A stretch of 23,095 nt of DNA from positions 1 through 23,095 of the IMG/VR virus record IMGVR_UViG_3300001720_000028; one strand, written 5' to 3'. This document shows, one piece after another, positions 1 to 8,850 of this stretch (position 1 is its first letter; each line of letters opens with the position of its first letter). The notes under the pieces are model-generated. The model made no database searches, was not told where the DNA came from, and worked only from the letters and a program-made list of their open reading frames with translations. The translations under genes and the position numbers were made by a program. This DNA is from a virus.

Positions 1-2318
1 GTATCTGATACTGCTTTCATATATGTTAAAAACTTTTCAAATTCTTTAGATTGAGCTCTACCACCAAGGATAGATATCATTTTTTCTTTAGCTACATCAT
101 CGGTAGCATCTCCAATCCCAAGCTCTCTCATAAATTTATTTATGTTAAACATAGAAGTATCTTTTGGACTAAATTTTATTTTAGTTGCGTCAAATATATT
201 AGTTCCAGATTTAACTTTATCGATGCTAAAATCTACTACATCACCCTTTTGAACCATAGATTCCATAACATCAACAGTACCATTTATACCTGCTCTAACT
301 GTTGAATCATTCATGATTTCATCAATCATCGTTCTACCCGCAGGAGATGAAGCTGAATCAAAACCTTTGTAGAATGAATTAAACATCCATCTAGCTTTTG
401 CTGCATTGTATAATGCCTCTCCACCACCTTTAGTAACACCTATTGCTTTACCAGTCTTTTTAGATGTGATTTTATCAGCCCCTAGTAATTGTCTGAACTG
501 TTTAATTGCTGTTGAGTCACCTCGTGTAAATACATCATTTGCTAAATCATTAAAAAATCTTTGTGCTTTTTTCTTCTCCATTGAACCAATTCCAGCTAAA
601 GCTTTGTTAGTAAAGGCAGTTGTGCTGTATTCTTTAAATACTTTTGTAGCATTTGCTCTTTGGTAAAAGTTCATTAACGTAGAGAAAGTGTCATTTGCAC
701 CATATAATTTATCTCTTAAACCTTCTGATGCTTTTATTTTTAATGCCATGTCTGCTTCTGCAGCAGCAGGATTTGTTTTTTTTAATGTTTCATATGCAGC
801 TTTTACCGCATCGTCTTTTAAAAAAGTTTCTTTTGTTATGTTTCCACCAAATGAGTTAAGATCATTTTCAAGAGCTTCTCTTATAGACCATAGGGTAGGT
901 CTTATATTGTCATAGCTTGTATCTCCTATAGCTCTGTTTAATGTTTCCATCATTCCTTTATATTGTTTAGGCGTAACAAAATCATCAATACCGTTCATGT
1001 ATCTAAAGAATAATGCTAAGGGATCTCCTGTGCCTTGTAATTTAGCAATTTCTTTCATGTCTATGTCACCTAAGGCATCCTGTGCATATCCTCTTAAACC
1101 GGGATATTTCATAGAAAGTTCATCTACATAATTTTTAGCCATAAATTTTACATGACCCGTAGGAATAACTTTTGGATTACCAATTGTATCCGCTAAAGTA
1201 TCAAAGGCTTTGTAACTTGCATTAATTAAATTACTATTTTGTATAAAAGCTTGGTCAGCTTGTTTCCAAACAGTAGCTGATAACATTCCTGTTTTAACAA
1301 GTGGACCGTATTTTAATACGTCATTGTTTAAATAGTTTCTTCCGGCTGCTTGTTCCGCTCCTTGTAGAGCTTCTTTTCCAATACCATTAATAAAAGGCAT
1401 GATACCAAGTACCTTAAAATACTTAGCAGCAAAACCACCAAGTAGACCTGTACCTTCTTGTGCAGTCATTACCATAGGAAGTGGTAAACCTTTATCTCTT
1501 GCAATGTTTACTAATTCTTTTGCGTCCTTGGATTTAGCACCAATCATTAATCTTCCAACTTTACCTAAACCTTTTGTAATAACCGGTGTCAGTGCTGCAG
1601 CACCAGCGTTCCAAGCTAAAGCTGTAAACATAGAGTCTGCTGCGTTAGCCATCATATCTGTATCAACTTCTTTTGGACTCATGTTTTCCATATCAGAAGC
1701 TATTGCATCCATTGCAGCAACTCCAACAGTTTCATTTAACATGTCATAAGTAATTGAACCTGCGCCTGCACCAGCAGTACCTCCTAATACAGAGTATATT
1801 TCTGCTTTTCCAAGTGGACTAGCTATGACTCTTCCAATAGTTGGGTCTGCTACTTTAGCAAGTAATTTTGTAAGGCCACCTAATAATTTAAATCGTCCTG
1901 GTAGTCTTGCAGTTAGTTTGTCTGAAAAGTTGCTAAACATTTTAGTTCTAGCAAATAGACCTGTTGATTTATCTCCAGGTACTTTTGATTTAGCTGCACT
2001 AAATATTTTTTTTCTCATTGCAACATAAGGTGTAATTGATCCTATAAGATCTCCAGCAAGAACTGCTTCTGATCTACCATCTAACGAGCTACCTTGTTGT
2101 TGTAGTTGTACACCAATAGGATTTTTAACTGCAGCATCCATAGTTGCTACATCTTTTGCTGCACCAGCTCTTTCTGTTTGTAATTCATTCATTGAAGGCC
2201 CTGTGATTAGTCCTCTTCGAATAGCTTCATCTATTGCTTTTCTTTGTCTAGCATTTAATTTACTTGGATCAAAAGTATTATTATTAATTTGATCCTGTAT
2301 TTCTTTTACTGAAGCCAT
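1..2318 (-). CDS. Large internal/ejection-type virion protein (partial, C-terminus outside window)
   Basis: The frame is open from an ATG at 2318 to the left edge, giving at least 772 residues without a stop; the C-terminus is missing. It starts MASVKEIQDQINNNTFDPSK. The start overlaps the stop of the preceding gene as TAATG, so the two are translationally coupled. The sequence is mostly helical in character, with an alanine/glycine-rich hydrophobic stretch at about residues 175-200 (IYSVLGGTAGAGAG) and repeated Lys/Ala/Asp-rich helices after it. I recognise no catalytic motif. Its size, its position last in the tail-gene run and the hydrophobic helices fit a large internal or DNA-ejection protein like those of T7-type or marine podoviruses. 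That is inference from context; no homology was tested. Confidence 0.62.
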   Translation of the reverse strand, partial: MASVKEIQDQINNNTFDPSKLNARQRKAIDEAIRRGLITGPSMNELQTERAGAAKDVATMDAAVKNPIGVQLQQQGSSLDGRSEAVLAGDLIGSITPYVAMRKKIFSAAKSKVPGDKSTGLFARTKMFSNFSDKLTARLPGRFKLLGGLTKLLAKVADPTIGRVIASPLGKAEIYSVLGGTAGAGAGSITYDMLNETVGVAAMDAIASDMENMSPKEVDTDMMANAADSMFTALAWNAGAAALTPVITKGLGKVGRLMIGAKSKDAKELVNIARDKGLPLPMVMTAQEGTGLLGGFAAKYFKVLGIMPFINGIGKEALQGAEQAAGRNYLNNDVLKYGPLVKTGMLSATVWKQADQAFIQNSNLINASYKAFDTLADTIGNPKVIPTGHVKFMAKNYVDELSMKYPGLRGYAQDALGDIDMKEIAKLQGTGDPLALFFRYMNGIDDFVTPKQYKGMMETLNRAIGDTSYDNIRPTLWSIREALENDLNSFGGNITKETFLKDDAVKAAYETLKKTNPAAAEADMALKIKASEGLRDKLYGANDTFSTLMNFYQRANATKVFKEYSTTAFTNKALAGIGSMEKKKAQRFFNDLANDVFTRGDSTAIKQFRQLLGADKITSKKTGKAIGVTKGGGEALYNAAKARWMFNSFYKGFDSASSPAGRTMIDEIMNDSTVRAGINGTVDVMESMVQKGDVVDFSIDKVKSGTNIFDATKIKFSPKDTSMFNINKFMRELGIGDATDDVAKEKMISILGGRAQSKEFEKFLTYMKAVSD

Positions 2319-4510
2319 TAGTTTATCCCTTCAATAATATTTTCTATTTCTTCTAAACTTAAATCTTCTGCTAGTTGTGAAGTAACCCCACCTTCTCCTT
2401 CAAATACTTCAAAGTTTTTAAGTCTTCTTAAATCTTTAAGAGTGTTTTCTAAACCACCCGCAACTGTGTATAAACTTTCTTGTCTTCTAATATCAGATTC
2501 AAGTTGTCTTCCAATAGCTTCAATAGAAGCTCTAACGTCTTTAGAAGATCTTCCAAGTGAGAATATGTTTACAATTTCTTTAGCAGCGTTAACATCTCTT
2601 TGTGTCAATCTATCTTGATCTTTAAATGTGTTTGCTAGTGCGTATGTTAATGTAACTTCTTGTACAGCAAGTTTTTCCTGTTCTTCTCTAGATAAACCAG
2701 AAAGCATTCCTCTGCTTTTTAGTCTAGCTTTAGCTTGTTTAATTAAATTTTTGCTATCTAAATTTTTCTTAGCTGCTTCTTTACCTTCATCACTTAAATC
2801 AGGATCTCTATCAATTGCAGCGTATTCATCAGCTTGAAGTTCAGAAACTTTTTGTTCTAATGCATCTAAAGACATTCCAGATATTTCAAATCCAAAAACT
2901 TCTTTTGCAACACCACTTAATCTTCTAGTAAATTGATCAATTTGTAATCCAGCACCGGCTTTAACTTTATTACCATCTTGATCCACTTGATTTAATGTTT
3001 TTAATACATCCCTTGTAACGGATAGTGCATTGTACCTGTTTCCAAGTACGTCTTGAATATCAAATAACCTTTTGTCTACACTGTTTTGTTCTAAGAAGTT
3101 TTCATATTGACCAATAAGTTTACCTTCACTATCCATAATAGGTCCTCCTTGGTTTACTGGTACGAATGTTTCTCTACCGTTTGGTCCAATACCTGCTGCT
3201 ATTTGTTTCGTTCCATCTTTTAAAGTGTAGCCTTTGTAATTTCTTAACCTACCATCAGCTCCTCTAATTTGAATTATTCCTCCAGTTCTATCAGGACTTT
3301 CCTCTACTGCATTTTCATTAACAAATTTCATGTGATCTACTGCAGCATTTAATGATGCTTCTCTATTTCGAGCTCTAAGCTCACCTTCTTTTAATTTTAT
3401 TGTTGCATAATTATTTACTGCAGGGCCTATCGCTTGACCAAATACTTCCATAGCTCCACCAATACCAGCTTTAGCTGTAGTTCCTGTTAATAATCCTGAC
3501 GCAAGGTTTGCTAAAAATACTAATTTAGCTTGTGATCCTTCACCTTTAAATACTTCTTCTTGATATTTTTTAGCAAGTTTTATTGTTTTATTAAAATCAA
3601 CATCATTAGAAGGTCCATCTAATGTAATTTCATTATTCCCTTGAGCAGTGCTTTCTGCTTTTTGTGCTTTCTTCTCTGAAGCAGGCATATCTTTATCTAC
3701 TACTTTAGTTGGTAAAGTATCTGTACTACCCGGAGGTCCTGGAGGCATTCCTGTGCTGTCTATATTAACAGCATTTTCTTGTACAGCATCTAAATTAGCT
3801 ATGTCGTCTGAATTAGCTACGTTGTCCTGTAGCAGTGGGTCGCCTTCAGCTTTTAATGTTTTTGAATTACTTCCAAACCCAGAAGGTCTTCCAGAACCCG
3901 GTCCTGTTTTTGGTGCTGCTGAAGATCTTGGTTCAATTGGCTTAGGTGGTTTTGGTACAAATTTACCAAATAAATCTTGATCAGTTACACCTTCACTCAT
4001 TACATCTGTTGCTTTTAATCTATTTTGTCTTGCAAACTCAGCTCTTTCTTTAGGAGACATTGCATTAATTCTTTTTCTTTCTGCAATTCCTGCCTTTGTT
4101 CTATCATATGCACCATAAGCAGCAGCACCAACAATAGCGCTTGGTAACACACCAATACCCGCTAAAGTAGGTAATGCTTTAGTTGCATAATAACCTCCTG
4201 CTAATCCAAAAGGCATTTTTGCTAGATCACTTTCAATACCTAAACCCTCTGCAACTTTTTCACCTGCATAGTAACCACCAATTGCCGGTATGTTAGCTAT
4301 ACCTCTAATTAAATTTTTTCCCATTCTTGCTGGGCTACTCACTTTCATTCTTTCCATAAATGTAGGTGGTTTTCTAATTGCTGGAACTCCTGGTGCTGTG
4401 TAAGCTGGTCCAACCATAACACCATTGCTTGCATTAATAGTTTTAAGCACACCTTTTCTAAGTGCTTCTCTTCTAAACATCGGTCTGTTTAAAACTTTGT
4501 TAAGTGACAT
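2318..4510 (-). CDS. Large internal/ejection-type virion protein, 730 aa
   Basis: A 730-aa protein with ATG at 4510 preceded by a clear AAGGAG ribosome site. Residues 70-135 are glycine/alanine-rich and hydrophobic (GGYYAGEKVAEG, then a stretch ending SAIVGAAAYGAYD), which could insert in a membrane. Residues about 185-290 form a low-complexity Pro/Gly/Ser/Asp linker. From about 305 there is a conserved-looking helical block (AKLVFLANLASGLLTGTTAK) and the C-terminal third is charged and helical, with coiled-coil potential. It is coupled by TAATG to the even larger gene downstream. Two successive large helical proteins after the tail genes match the arrangement of ejection proteins in podoviruses. 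The exact role is not shown by any motif, so treat it as a probable virion protein. Confidence 0.65.
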   Translation of the reverse strand: MSLNKVLNRPMFRREALRKGVLKTINASNGVMVGPAYTAPGVPAIRKPPTFMERMKVSSPARMGKNLIRGIANIPAIGGYYAGEKVAEGLGIESDLAKMPFGLAGGYYATKALPTLAGIGVLPSAIVGAAAYGAYDRTKAGIAERKRINAMSPKERAEFARQNRLKATDVMSEGVTDQDLFGKFVPKPPKPIEPRSSAAPKTGPGSGRPSGFGSNSKTLKAEGDPLLQDNVANSDDIANLDAVQENAVNIDSTGMPPGPPGSTDTLPTKVVDKDMPASEKKAQKAESTAQGNNEITLDGPSNDVDFNKTIKLAKKYQEEVFKGEGSQAKLVFLANLASGLLTGTTAKAGIGGAMEVFGQAIGPAVNNYATIKLKEGELRARNREASLNAAVDHMKFVNENAVEESPDRTGGIIQIRGADGRLRNYKGYTLKDGTKQIAAGIGPNGRETFVPVNQGGPIMDSEGKLIGQYENFLEQNSVDKRLFDIQDVLGNRYNALSVTRDVLKTLNQVDQDGNKVKAGAGLQIDQFTRRLSGVAKEVFGFEISGMSLDALEQKVSELQADEYAAIDRDPDLSDEGKEAAKKNLDSKNLIKQAKARLKSRGMLSGLSREEQEKLAVQEVTLTYALANTFKDQDRLTQRDVNAAKEIVNIFSLGRSSKDVRASIEAIGRQLESDIRRQESLYTVAGGLENTLKDLRRLKNFEVFEGEGGVTSQLAEDLSLEEIENIIEGIN

Positions 4511-4520
4511 CTAATCTCCT

Positions 4521-5372
4521 TTACTTGTTAGGGTTTACGCCTTGGAATGCTGTAAAGGCACCAATACCTGTTCCAACAGCTTGTGCTAATGGACTAGTAG
4601 TAGGCTGAGTACCCATGGTAACACTTGACGTAGATTTTGGACCTGCCGCATAAAGGTTAGATAAAAATTCTGCTCTTTGATATGGTTCGTATTGTTGTTG
4701 TAAAGTATTTGCTCTTGTTGCATCTAATGCTTGTTGAGCAAGTTGTCTTTGAACACCTCCTGCGCCCATCAATTGTTGTATATCTGCTTGTGCCATTTGT
4801 TGTTGACCTGCACCTACATTTGCTAATTGTTGACCGCCTGCTAAACCAACTCTTTGTTGGTTTTGAGCTGCTTGTAATGCTGTTTGAAAGCCCATTTGAT
4901 TAGATCTTCCTATTGAGTCTAAAGTTCTTCCTTGTAGCTCTGCTTGTTGAATACCTTCTCTTCCTCCACCAAAAGCACCTGAACTAATTGCTTGTTGTGC
5001 TATTTGATTTTGCATCATACCTGATTTTCTTAAAATTTCATCGTTAACATAACTTTGGTATGGATTTAAATATTGATTTATTTGTGATGCTCCGACTGGT
5101 TGAACAGCTGATTGAAGAGCTGCAATACCTTGGTTAACAGTTCCAGAACCTACTCCAGTTGTTCCAGCTTGTGTAAGACCTAATTGTTCTAAAGCACCTA
5201 ATGGAGCAATTTGTTGATCGGGTAAATTAATTGGTTGTTGAGCAACTTGTCTTGCTACATCCATTAATTCAAGTTTTCGTTCCTCTATACCAGGAGCTTC
5301 TCTTACAAACTGTGTTTGAGAACTTGGTGTTGCTGCGGGTTGATTTCTATTTCCTCCTCCGAAAAAACTCAT
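4521..5372 (-). CDS. Glutamine-rich internal virion / DNA-transfer-like protein
   Basis: A 283-aa protein very rich in Gln, Ala and Gly. ATG at 5372 has AGGATAAGAAT just upstream. The N-terminus (MSFFGGGNRNQPAA) is followed by a region with NPYQSYVN at about 103-110 and SSGAFGGGREGIQQAE at about 130-145. From memory, that second motif recurs in small ejection-type virion proteins of marine tailed phages. The rest is amphipathic Gln-rich helix, consistent with a coiled-coil structural protein. It sits between the GNAT-like gene and the two large helical proteins, and all five genes at the left end probably form one internal-protein module. No enzyme signature is visible. Function is inferred from composition and position. 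Confidence 0.6.
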   Translation of the reverse strand: MSFFGGGNRNQPAATPSSQTQFVREAPGIEERKLELMDVARQVAQQPINLPDQQIAPLGALEQLGLTQAGTTGVGSGTVNQGIAALQSAVQPVGASQINQYLNPYQSYVNDEILRKSGMMQNQIAQQAISSGAFGGGREGIQQAELQGRTLDSIGRSNQMGFQTALQAAQNQQRVGLAGGQQLANVGAGQQQMAQADIQQLMGAGGVQRQLAQQALDATRANTLQQQYEPYQRAEFLSNLYAAGPKSTSSVTMGTQPTTSPLAQAVGTGIGAFTAFQGVNPNK

Positions 5373-5376
5373 ATTC

Positions 5377-5841
5377 TTATCCTATCCATTTTTCTAATTG
5401 TACATGTCTTTCTTTCCAACCATATTGTTTTGTAATTCTCTTCCAACCAGGTCGGGCCATAATACTTAATCTTTTACATTCATTTGCTTTTGCAAATTTT
5501 ACTATTTCAGCTTCTAAGTTATCTTGCCAAAGATCTCTTCTACGACCAGTGCATATAACTATTTCATATTGATTAAAATTTGGCATAACACCTATTCTAC
5601 CAAGACAAACACCAAAAACTTTATTTTCTTCTAGTTCATCAGAACCAAACATAACCCAACATTGCATTTCGTCTTTTTTTAACCACTCTAAAATATGCGA
5701 TGAATCTGCGTATTTACCCGAGTAAGCTAAAGCTTCCATTACCATAAATTCTGCTAAGGGCCAAAACCGTTCGATATCTTTTGGCTCAAGTGGTAAAATA
5801 CTAACTAATGCTTTAATTTTTTTTTGTTTCGCTGTTTCCAT
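5377..5841 (-). CDS. GNAT-fold-like phage protein (T7 gp13-like position)
   Basis: A 154-aa protein, ATG at 5841 with AAGGATAATT before it; its first 29 nt overlap the 3' end of the upstream gene. The layout is that of a small N-acetyltransferase-like fold: an N-terminal helix with FMVMEALAYSG (about 32-42), a strand pair with CWVMFGSDE and KVFGVCLGRIG, then TGRRRDLW (98-105), FAKANECKRL (116-125) and ARPGWKRITKQYGW (129-142), like the terminal helix-strand pair of GNATs. Many short-tailed marine phages carry such a protein next to ejection proteins, as T7 carries gp13. The canonical acetyl-CoA loop (Q/RxxGxG/A) is not evident, so a structural role is more likely than catalysis. Confidence 0.6.
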   Translation of the reverse strand: METAKQKKIKALVSILPLEPKDIERFWPLAEFMVMEALAYSGKYADSSHILEWLKKDEMQCWVMFGSDELEENKVFGVCLGRIGVMPNFNQYEIVICTGRRRDLWQDNLEAEIVKFAKANECKRLSIMARPGWKRITKQYGWKERHVQLEKWIG

Positions 5842-6802
5842 AATTATCCTTCAATAAATCAAATACTCTTTTGTATCTTTTTTGTTGTTCATAGAAGTAT
5901 TCAGCGCCTTTTTCTCTCATATCTTTCATACTATTTGGATTTCCACCAGCTATGATTCCAGCACCTAATACTCCATCTGCTCTTGTTACAAATTCTCCAT
6001 CTGCTAATTGAGCTAACATTGTATCCTCGTCTTTATCTCCTACACCTGCTCCATCTTCCACATAACCTGTGGCTCTTATATAATTGTTTGCATCGTCTTC
6101 ATCATGAGAAACTTTTGATGGAAGATAGTTAATACCACCTTCATTAAATTTTTTTATTTCAGCTAAGCCACCTGTTCTTAGTCTAGTTTTTTCCATTGCA
6201 TAAGGTCCAGTTCTAAAATCACCTTGATTTTTTGGATCTGCTTCTGGTTTATAAACTTGAGCATATTCTTTTTCTTGTCCTGTTGTTGGATCTATATAAG
6301 TATAATTTGGTCTGTTAGCCGCAAAATCTGCATAACCAACATTGTAAGTTGGTGTGTAAATATCCGTTGGCCCTTGATCGAAAGCACCCAACAAGTAAGG
6401 CACACCTCCTGCTAAAGCAGAAACTTTTAATGGATCAAAGCCCTCGTATCCTCCGTCTTTTTGTTTTCGCCTTAATAAAATATCTAACAAACTTCCTGAT
6501 TTTGGTTGACCATTTTGCATACCGTCTGGAGTTTCAAAAGGGTTAGGTGAACTATTTGTTGGATTATAAGCTCCAGGCATATTACGTAAGATCGCTGGTT
6601 GATTTGCTGCAAACTGTTGTGCTGCTGAAGAATTAGGGACCATACTCAAACCAGAAGAACCTAAAGTATAACCTGTGTATGCTCCAGCGGCTCCCCCTAG
6701 TAATCTACCAATCCCTGATGCACCTGAATCTTTTGCTGATTTATATCCCTGATAACCACCATAGGCAGCTAAGGCGTAAGGGACAAGTGCTAGTGGGTTC
6801 AT
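5813..6802 (-). CDS. Glycine-rich virion-associated protein with ADGEFV motif
   Basis: A 329-aa protein, ATG at 6802 with AAGGAG 11 nt upstream. The N-terminus is Ala/Gly/Tyr-rich and hydrophobic (residues 1-50, with LLGGAAGAYTGYTLG), resembling glycine-zipper membrane segments. The middle is Pro/Asn-rich and low in predicted structure. The C-terminus has a block with ATGYVEDGAGVGDKDEDTML followed by ADGEFVTRADGVLGAG (about 268-282) and a KGAEYFYEQQKRYKR helix. The 'DGEFV' block recurs, as I recall it, in unannotated structural proteins of marine phages. It overlaps the GNAT-like gene by 29 nt. It probably belongs to the internal-protein module; a direct function cannot be read from the sequence. 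Confidence 0.55.
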   Translation of the reverse strand: MNPLALVPYALAAYGGYQGYKSAKDSGASGIGRLLGGAAGAYTGYTLGSSGLSMVPNSSAAQQFAANQPAILRNMPGAYNPTNSSPNPFETPDGMQNGQPKSGSLLDILLRRKQKDGGYEGFDPLKVSALAGGVPYLLGAFDQGPTDIYTPTYNVGYADFAANRPNYTYIDPTTGQEKEYAQVYKPEADPKNQGDFRTGPYAMEKTRLRTGGLAEIKKFNEGGINYLPSKVSHDEDDANNYIRATGYVEDGAGVGDKDEDTMLAQLADGEFVTRADGVLGAGIIAGGNPNSMKDMREKGAEYFYEQQKRYKRVFDLLKDNYGNSETKKN

Positions 6803-6848
6803 TTAATAAATTCTCCTTTTATGATCTTTAGTAAACAATATTACCATT

Positions 6849-7733
6849 TTAAGGCTTAGATATCAACTCATCAGCAAAACGTCCTTGATAAGAATGCTCT
6901 CCCACGTGTACAATAGGGGCCTCTACAAAGGCATAGCATTTACCACCTATATCTTTCCATAACTTACAAAATGAAAAATCTTCTCCAAGATATGTTTTTG
7001 TTTCTGGGTCATGCAAACAATCAAAAAAATTCCACATATTTGGTTTATCTACATATTTACCATTTATTACTGTTTTTTGGACTATACTTTTGTCAGGGTA
7101 TTGTTTAATCATTTTTTCAAATACAGATCTTTTAATCAACATACAACCTGTAGGGCTATGTGTTACTTCCATAACTCCATTATCAAGCATAATACTTTTG
7201 GGGTCATCTACTTTCATAGGGTAGGTATTCAAATATTTTTGTAAATCTGACGCTTTTTTTACTTTACCCTCTTGAATTTTACTAAACAATTTATCCCACA
7301 TCATAGTTTTTAATGGATAGGGAACAGAAATCACTTCTTTATCCTTATCAATCATTTTAAATATAGAAGGAGAATGAAACCAAATATCTGAATCAATAAA
7401 AAGTAAATGAGTATGTTTACTTTCTAAAAAACCGGAAACACATAAATTTCTTCCTTGGGTTACTAAAGATGATTTTATTAAGTGAAATTGTATTTCCACA
7501 CCTCTATCAAAAGACATTTTTTGAAACTCAAGTAAAGCTTGAGCATAATGCATTGAAACATCACTGTGTACTGGGCTTGCGACAAATATTGAATAAGGTG
7601 CTTTTTCTTTTTCTTTTTTTGTTTTTTCCTTCCATAAAGGTTCTATTGCCTTTTCGTAAGGTGGTGGATCTACCTTAAACTCTTTAAGAGTTTGATAAGT
7701 ATCTTCATTTACAAATTCATTGTTTCCACTCAT
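6849..7733 (-). CDS. GT-A fold glycosyltransferase
   Basis: A 294-aa protein, ATG at 7733 with AAGGAG 8 nt upstream. After a charged N-terminal tail (about 1-46, Lys/Glu-rich) comes a Rossmann-like nucleotide-sugar domain: YSIFVASPVHSDVS (47-60), RNLCVSGFL (95-103) and LLFIDSDIWF (110-119), where DSD at 114-116 is the metal/nucleotide-binding DxD of GT-A enzymes. Toward the end, LGEDFSFC and the HVGEHSYQG block look like the acceptor-side acidic and His motifs of this superfamily. It should transfer a sugar from a nucleotide donor to an unknown acceptor. Its first 17 nt overlap the GT-B gene, so the two enzymes are made together. The acceptor (virion protein, DNA or host glycan) is unknown. 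Confidence 0.8.
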   Translation of the reverse strand: MSGNNEFVNEDTYQTLKEFKVDPPPYEKAIEPLWKEKTKKEKEKAPYSIFVASPVHSDVSMHYAQALLEFQKMSFDRGVEIQFHLIKSSLVTQGRNLCVSGFLESKHTHLLFIDSDIWFHSPSIFKMIDKDKEVISVPYPLKTMMWDKLFSKIQEGKVKKASDLQKYLNTYPMKVDDPKSIMLDNGVMEVTHSPTGCMLIKRSVFEKMIKQYPDKSIVQKTVINGKYVDKPNMWNFFDCLHDPETKTYLGEDFSFCKLWKDIGGKCYAFVEAPIVHVGEHSYQGRFADELISKP

Positions 7734-8649
7734 GCAAGGCTCCTTTCAAAAAGCTAGACCACTGTTGTCCCTTTTTATTCCAGTTGTAAAATTTTTTATA
7801 AAACTTTTGTTGTTCTTCTAAATGATCTTGAATAAAATCTTCATGCAAGTAATTAGCTGCAGTCTTAATAGCTTCCGCTGTGTCTAATGCCATTTGTTCA
7901 TAATTTTTATTATAATTTACATACACTGGCCATTCTGCACAAGTTTCATATAAAGCACCAAAATTATTTGTAATGACATGTACTCCAGAAGCTAAAGCCT
8001 CAAGAGCAGAAGCGCAGGAAGTTTCTTCAAATATTGAAGGATAAACAAACATATCATAATTTGGCATCATTTCTTTTATGTATTCGTTTGGCTTATAACC
8101 AATATAATTTACATTTGGTAATTTTTCTGCTTGTTCATACAAAGGTTTAAATTCATCCTCATGAATTTTACTAAAGTCACTTCCATAAACTTTAGTTGAT
8201 GAATAAACATCTAAAGTAATATTTGGGTCTTGTATTTCTTGCATAGCTCTTAATAATACATTTACTCCCCTCCAAGGAGTACAATGATGAATTAATTTTA
8301 TAGGATCACCTTTTTTATAAATTTTTCTTATAGGAAACTCTTCTATACCATTTTTAATGACTAATGATTTTTCTGTAGGAATATCAAAAAAATATCTAAA
8401 CTTTTCGTAATTCCAATGACTGTTAAAAATATACCAATCATATTCATGATGTCTTTCTTTATTTCTAAAAAACTCTTGTAGATTAGGTTGATCGTAAGAA
8501 TTTTTTTGCCAAAGTATGTTCATTTTGTTTGGGTCAATGGGTACCTTACCTGGTATAGAAGTACATATTTGTACTTGATCTAACAGATCTTTTGAAACAT
8601 GCTTTTCAAGCATTTCCATTTGTAGCTCTGTAGCACCTCTTGGTTTCAT
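7717..8649 (-). CDS. GT-B fold glycosyltransferase (GT4-like)
   Basis: A 310-aa protein with ATG at 8649, only 3 nt after the stop of the 65-aa gene, and little Shine-Dalgarno signal. The C-terminal half is a typical GT4 nucleotide-sugar domain: LIHHCTPWRGVNVLLRA (119-135), LPNVNYIGYKPNEY, MFVYPSIFEETSCASALEAL (200-219) with the E-x7-E pair at E209/E217, then ASGVHVITNNFGALYE. The N-terminal acceptor domain is short: only about 110 residues precede the donor domain, versus about 170-200 in typical GT4 enzymes. It contains DWYIFNSHWN, a usual inter-domain strand. It opens with MKPRGATELQ, reminiscent of the glycine-rich loop of the N-terminal Rossmann domain. Retaining sugar transfer is predicted; substrate unknown. 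Confidence 0.8.
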   Translation of the reverse strand: MKPRGATELQMEMLEKHVSKDLLDQVQICTSIPGKVPIDPNKMNILWQKNSYDQPNLQEFFRNKERHHEYDWYIFNSHWNYEKFRYFFDIPTEKSLVIKNGIEEFPIRKIYKKGDPIKLIHHCTPWRGVNVLLRAMQEIQDPNITLDVYSSTKVYGSDFSKIHEDEFKPLYEQAEKLPNVNYIGYKPNEYIKEMMPNYDMFVYPSIFEETSCASALEALASGVHVITNNFGALYETCAEWPVYVNYNKNYEQMALDTAEAIKTAANYLHEDFIQDHLEEQQKFYKKFYNWNKKGQQWSSFLKGALHEWKQ

Positions 8650-8652
8650 AAG

Positions 8653-8850
8653 TTATTTTTTGGTGTGTGCGTCTAACGTTACTCTTGTAACTTTCACTTC
8701 AAGATCTTGTCTAAAATCATCCACAGTAGTATCAGTATTGGGATCAGCAACATCAGCATCAAAATCAGCTTTAGTAGCATATATTTTTCCCGTTTTTTTA
8801 TGTTTAATTATTTCTTTAGCTTCTACTGGTATTTTTGGTAAATCATTCAT
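8653..8850 (-). CDS. Small conserved-type phage protein, 65 aa
   Basis: A 65-aa protein starting at 8850, with ATGA overlap with the stop of the cupin-like gene. It contains IIKHKKTGKIYATKADFDAD (14-33), then VADPNTDTTVDDFRQDLEVK (34-53) and a Lys-ending tail. From memory, this pattern (KHKKTGK.Y, then a DVADPNTDT block) recurs in marine tailed phages without known function; I could not check this. The protein is acidic in the middle with no membrane segment. It lies between two modification-type enzyme genes, but such proteins are more often found near virion genes, so it may be a structural leftover of the core module around which the enzyme genes were inserted. Confidence 0.6.
   Translation of the reverse strand: MNDLPKIPVEAKEIIKHKKTGKIYATKADFDADVADPNTDTTVDDFRQDLEVKVTRVTLDAHTKK

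Noticed and set aside
1399-1749. Plus-strand open frame of 116 codons
   Set aside because: Lies fully within the long minus-strand gene that is open from 2318 to the left edge; no independent support.
3648-3980. Plus-strand open frame of 110 codons
   Set aside because: Shadow of the 730-aa minus-strand gene; no coupling, no ribosome site and composition that mirrors the Pro/Gly linker.
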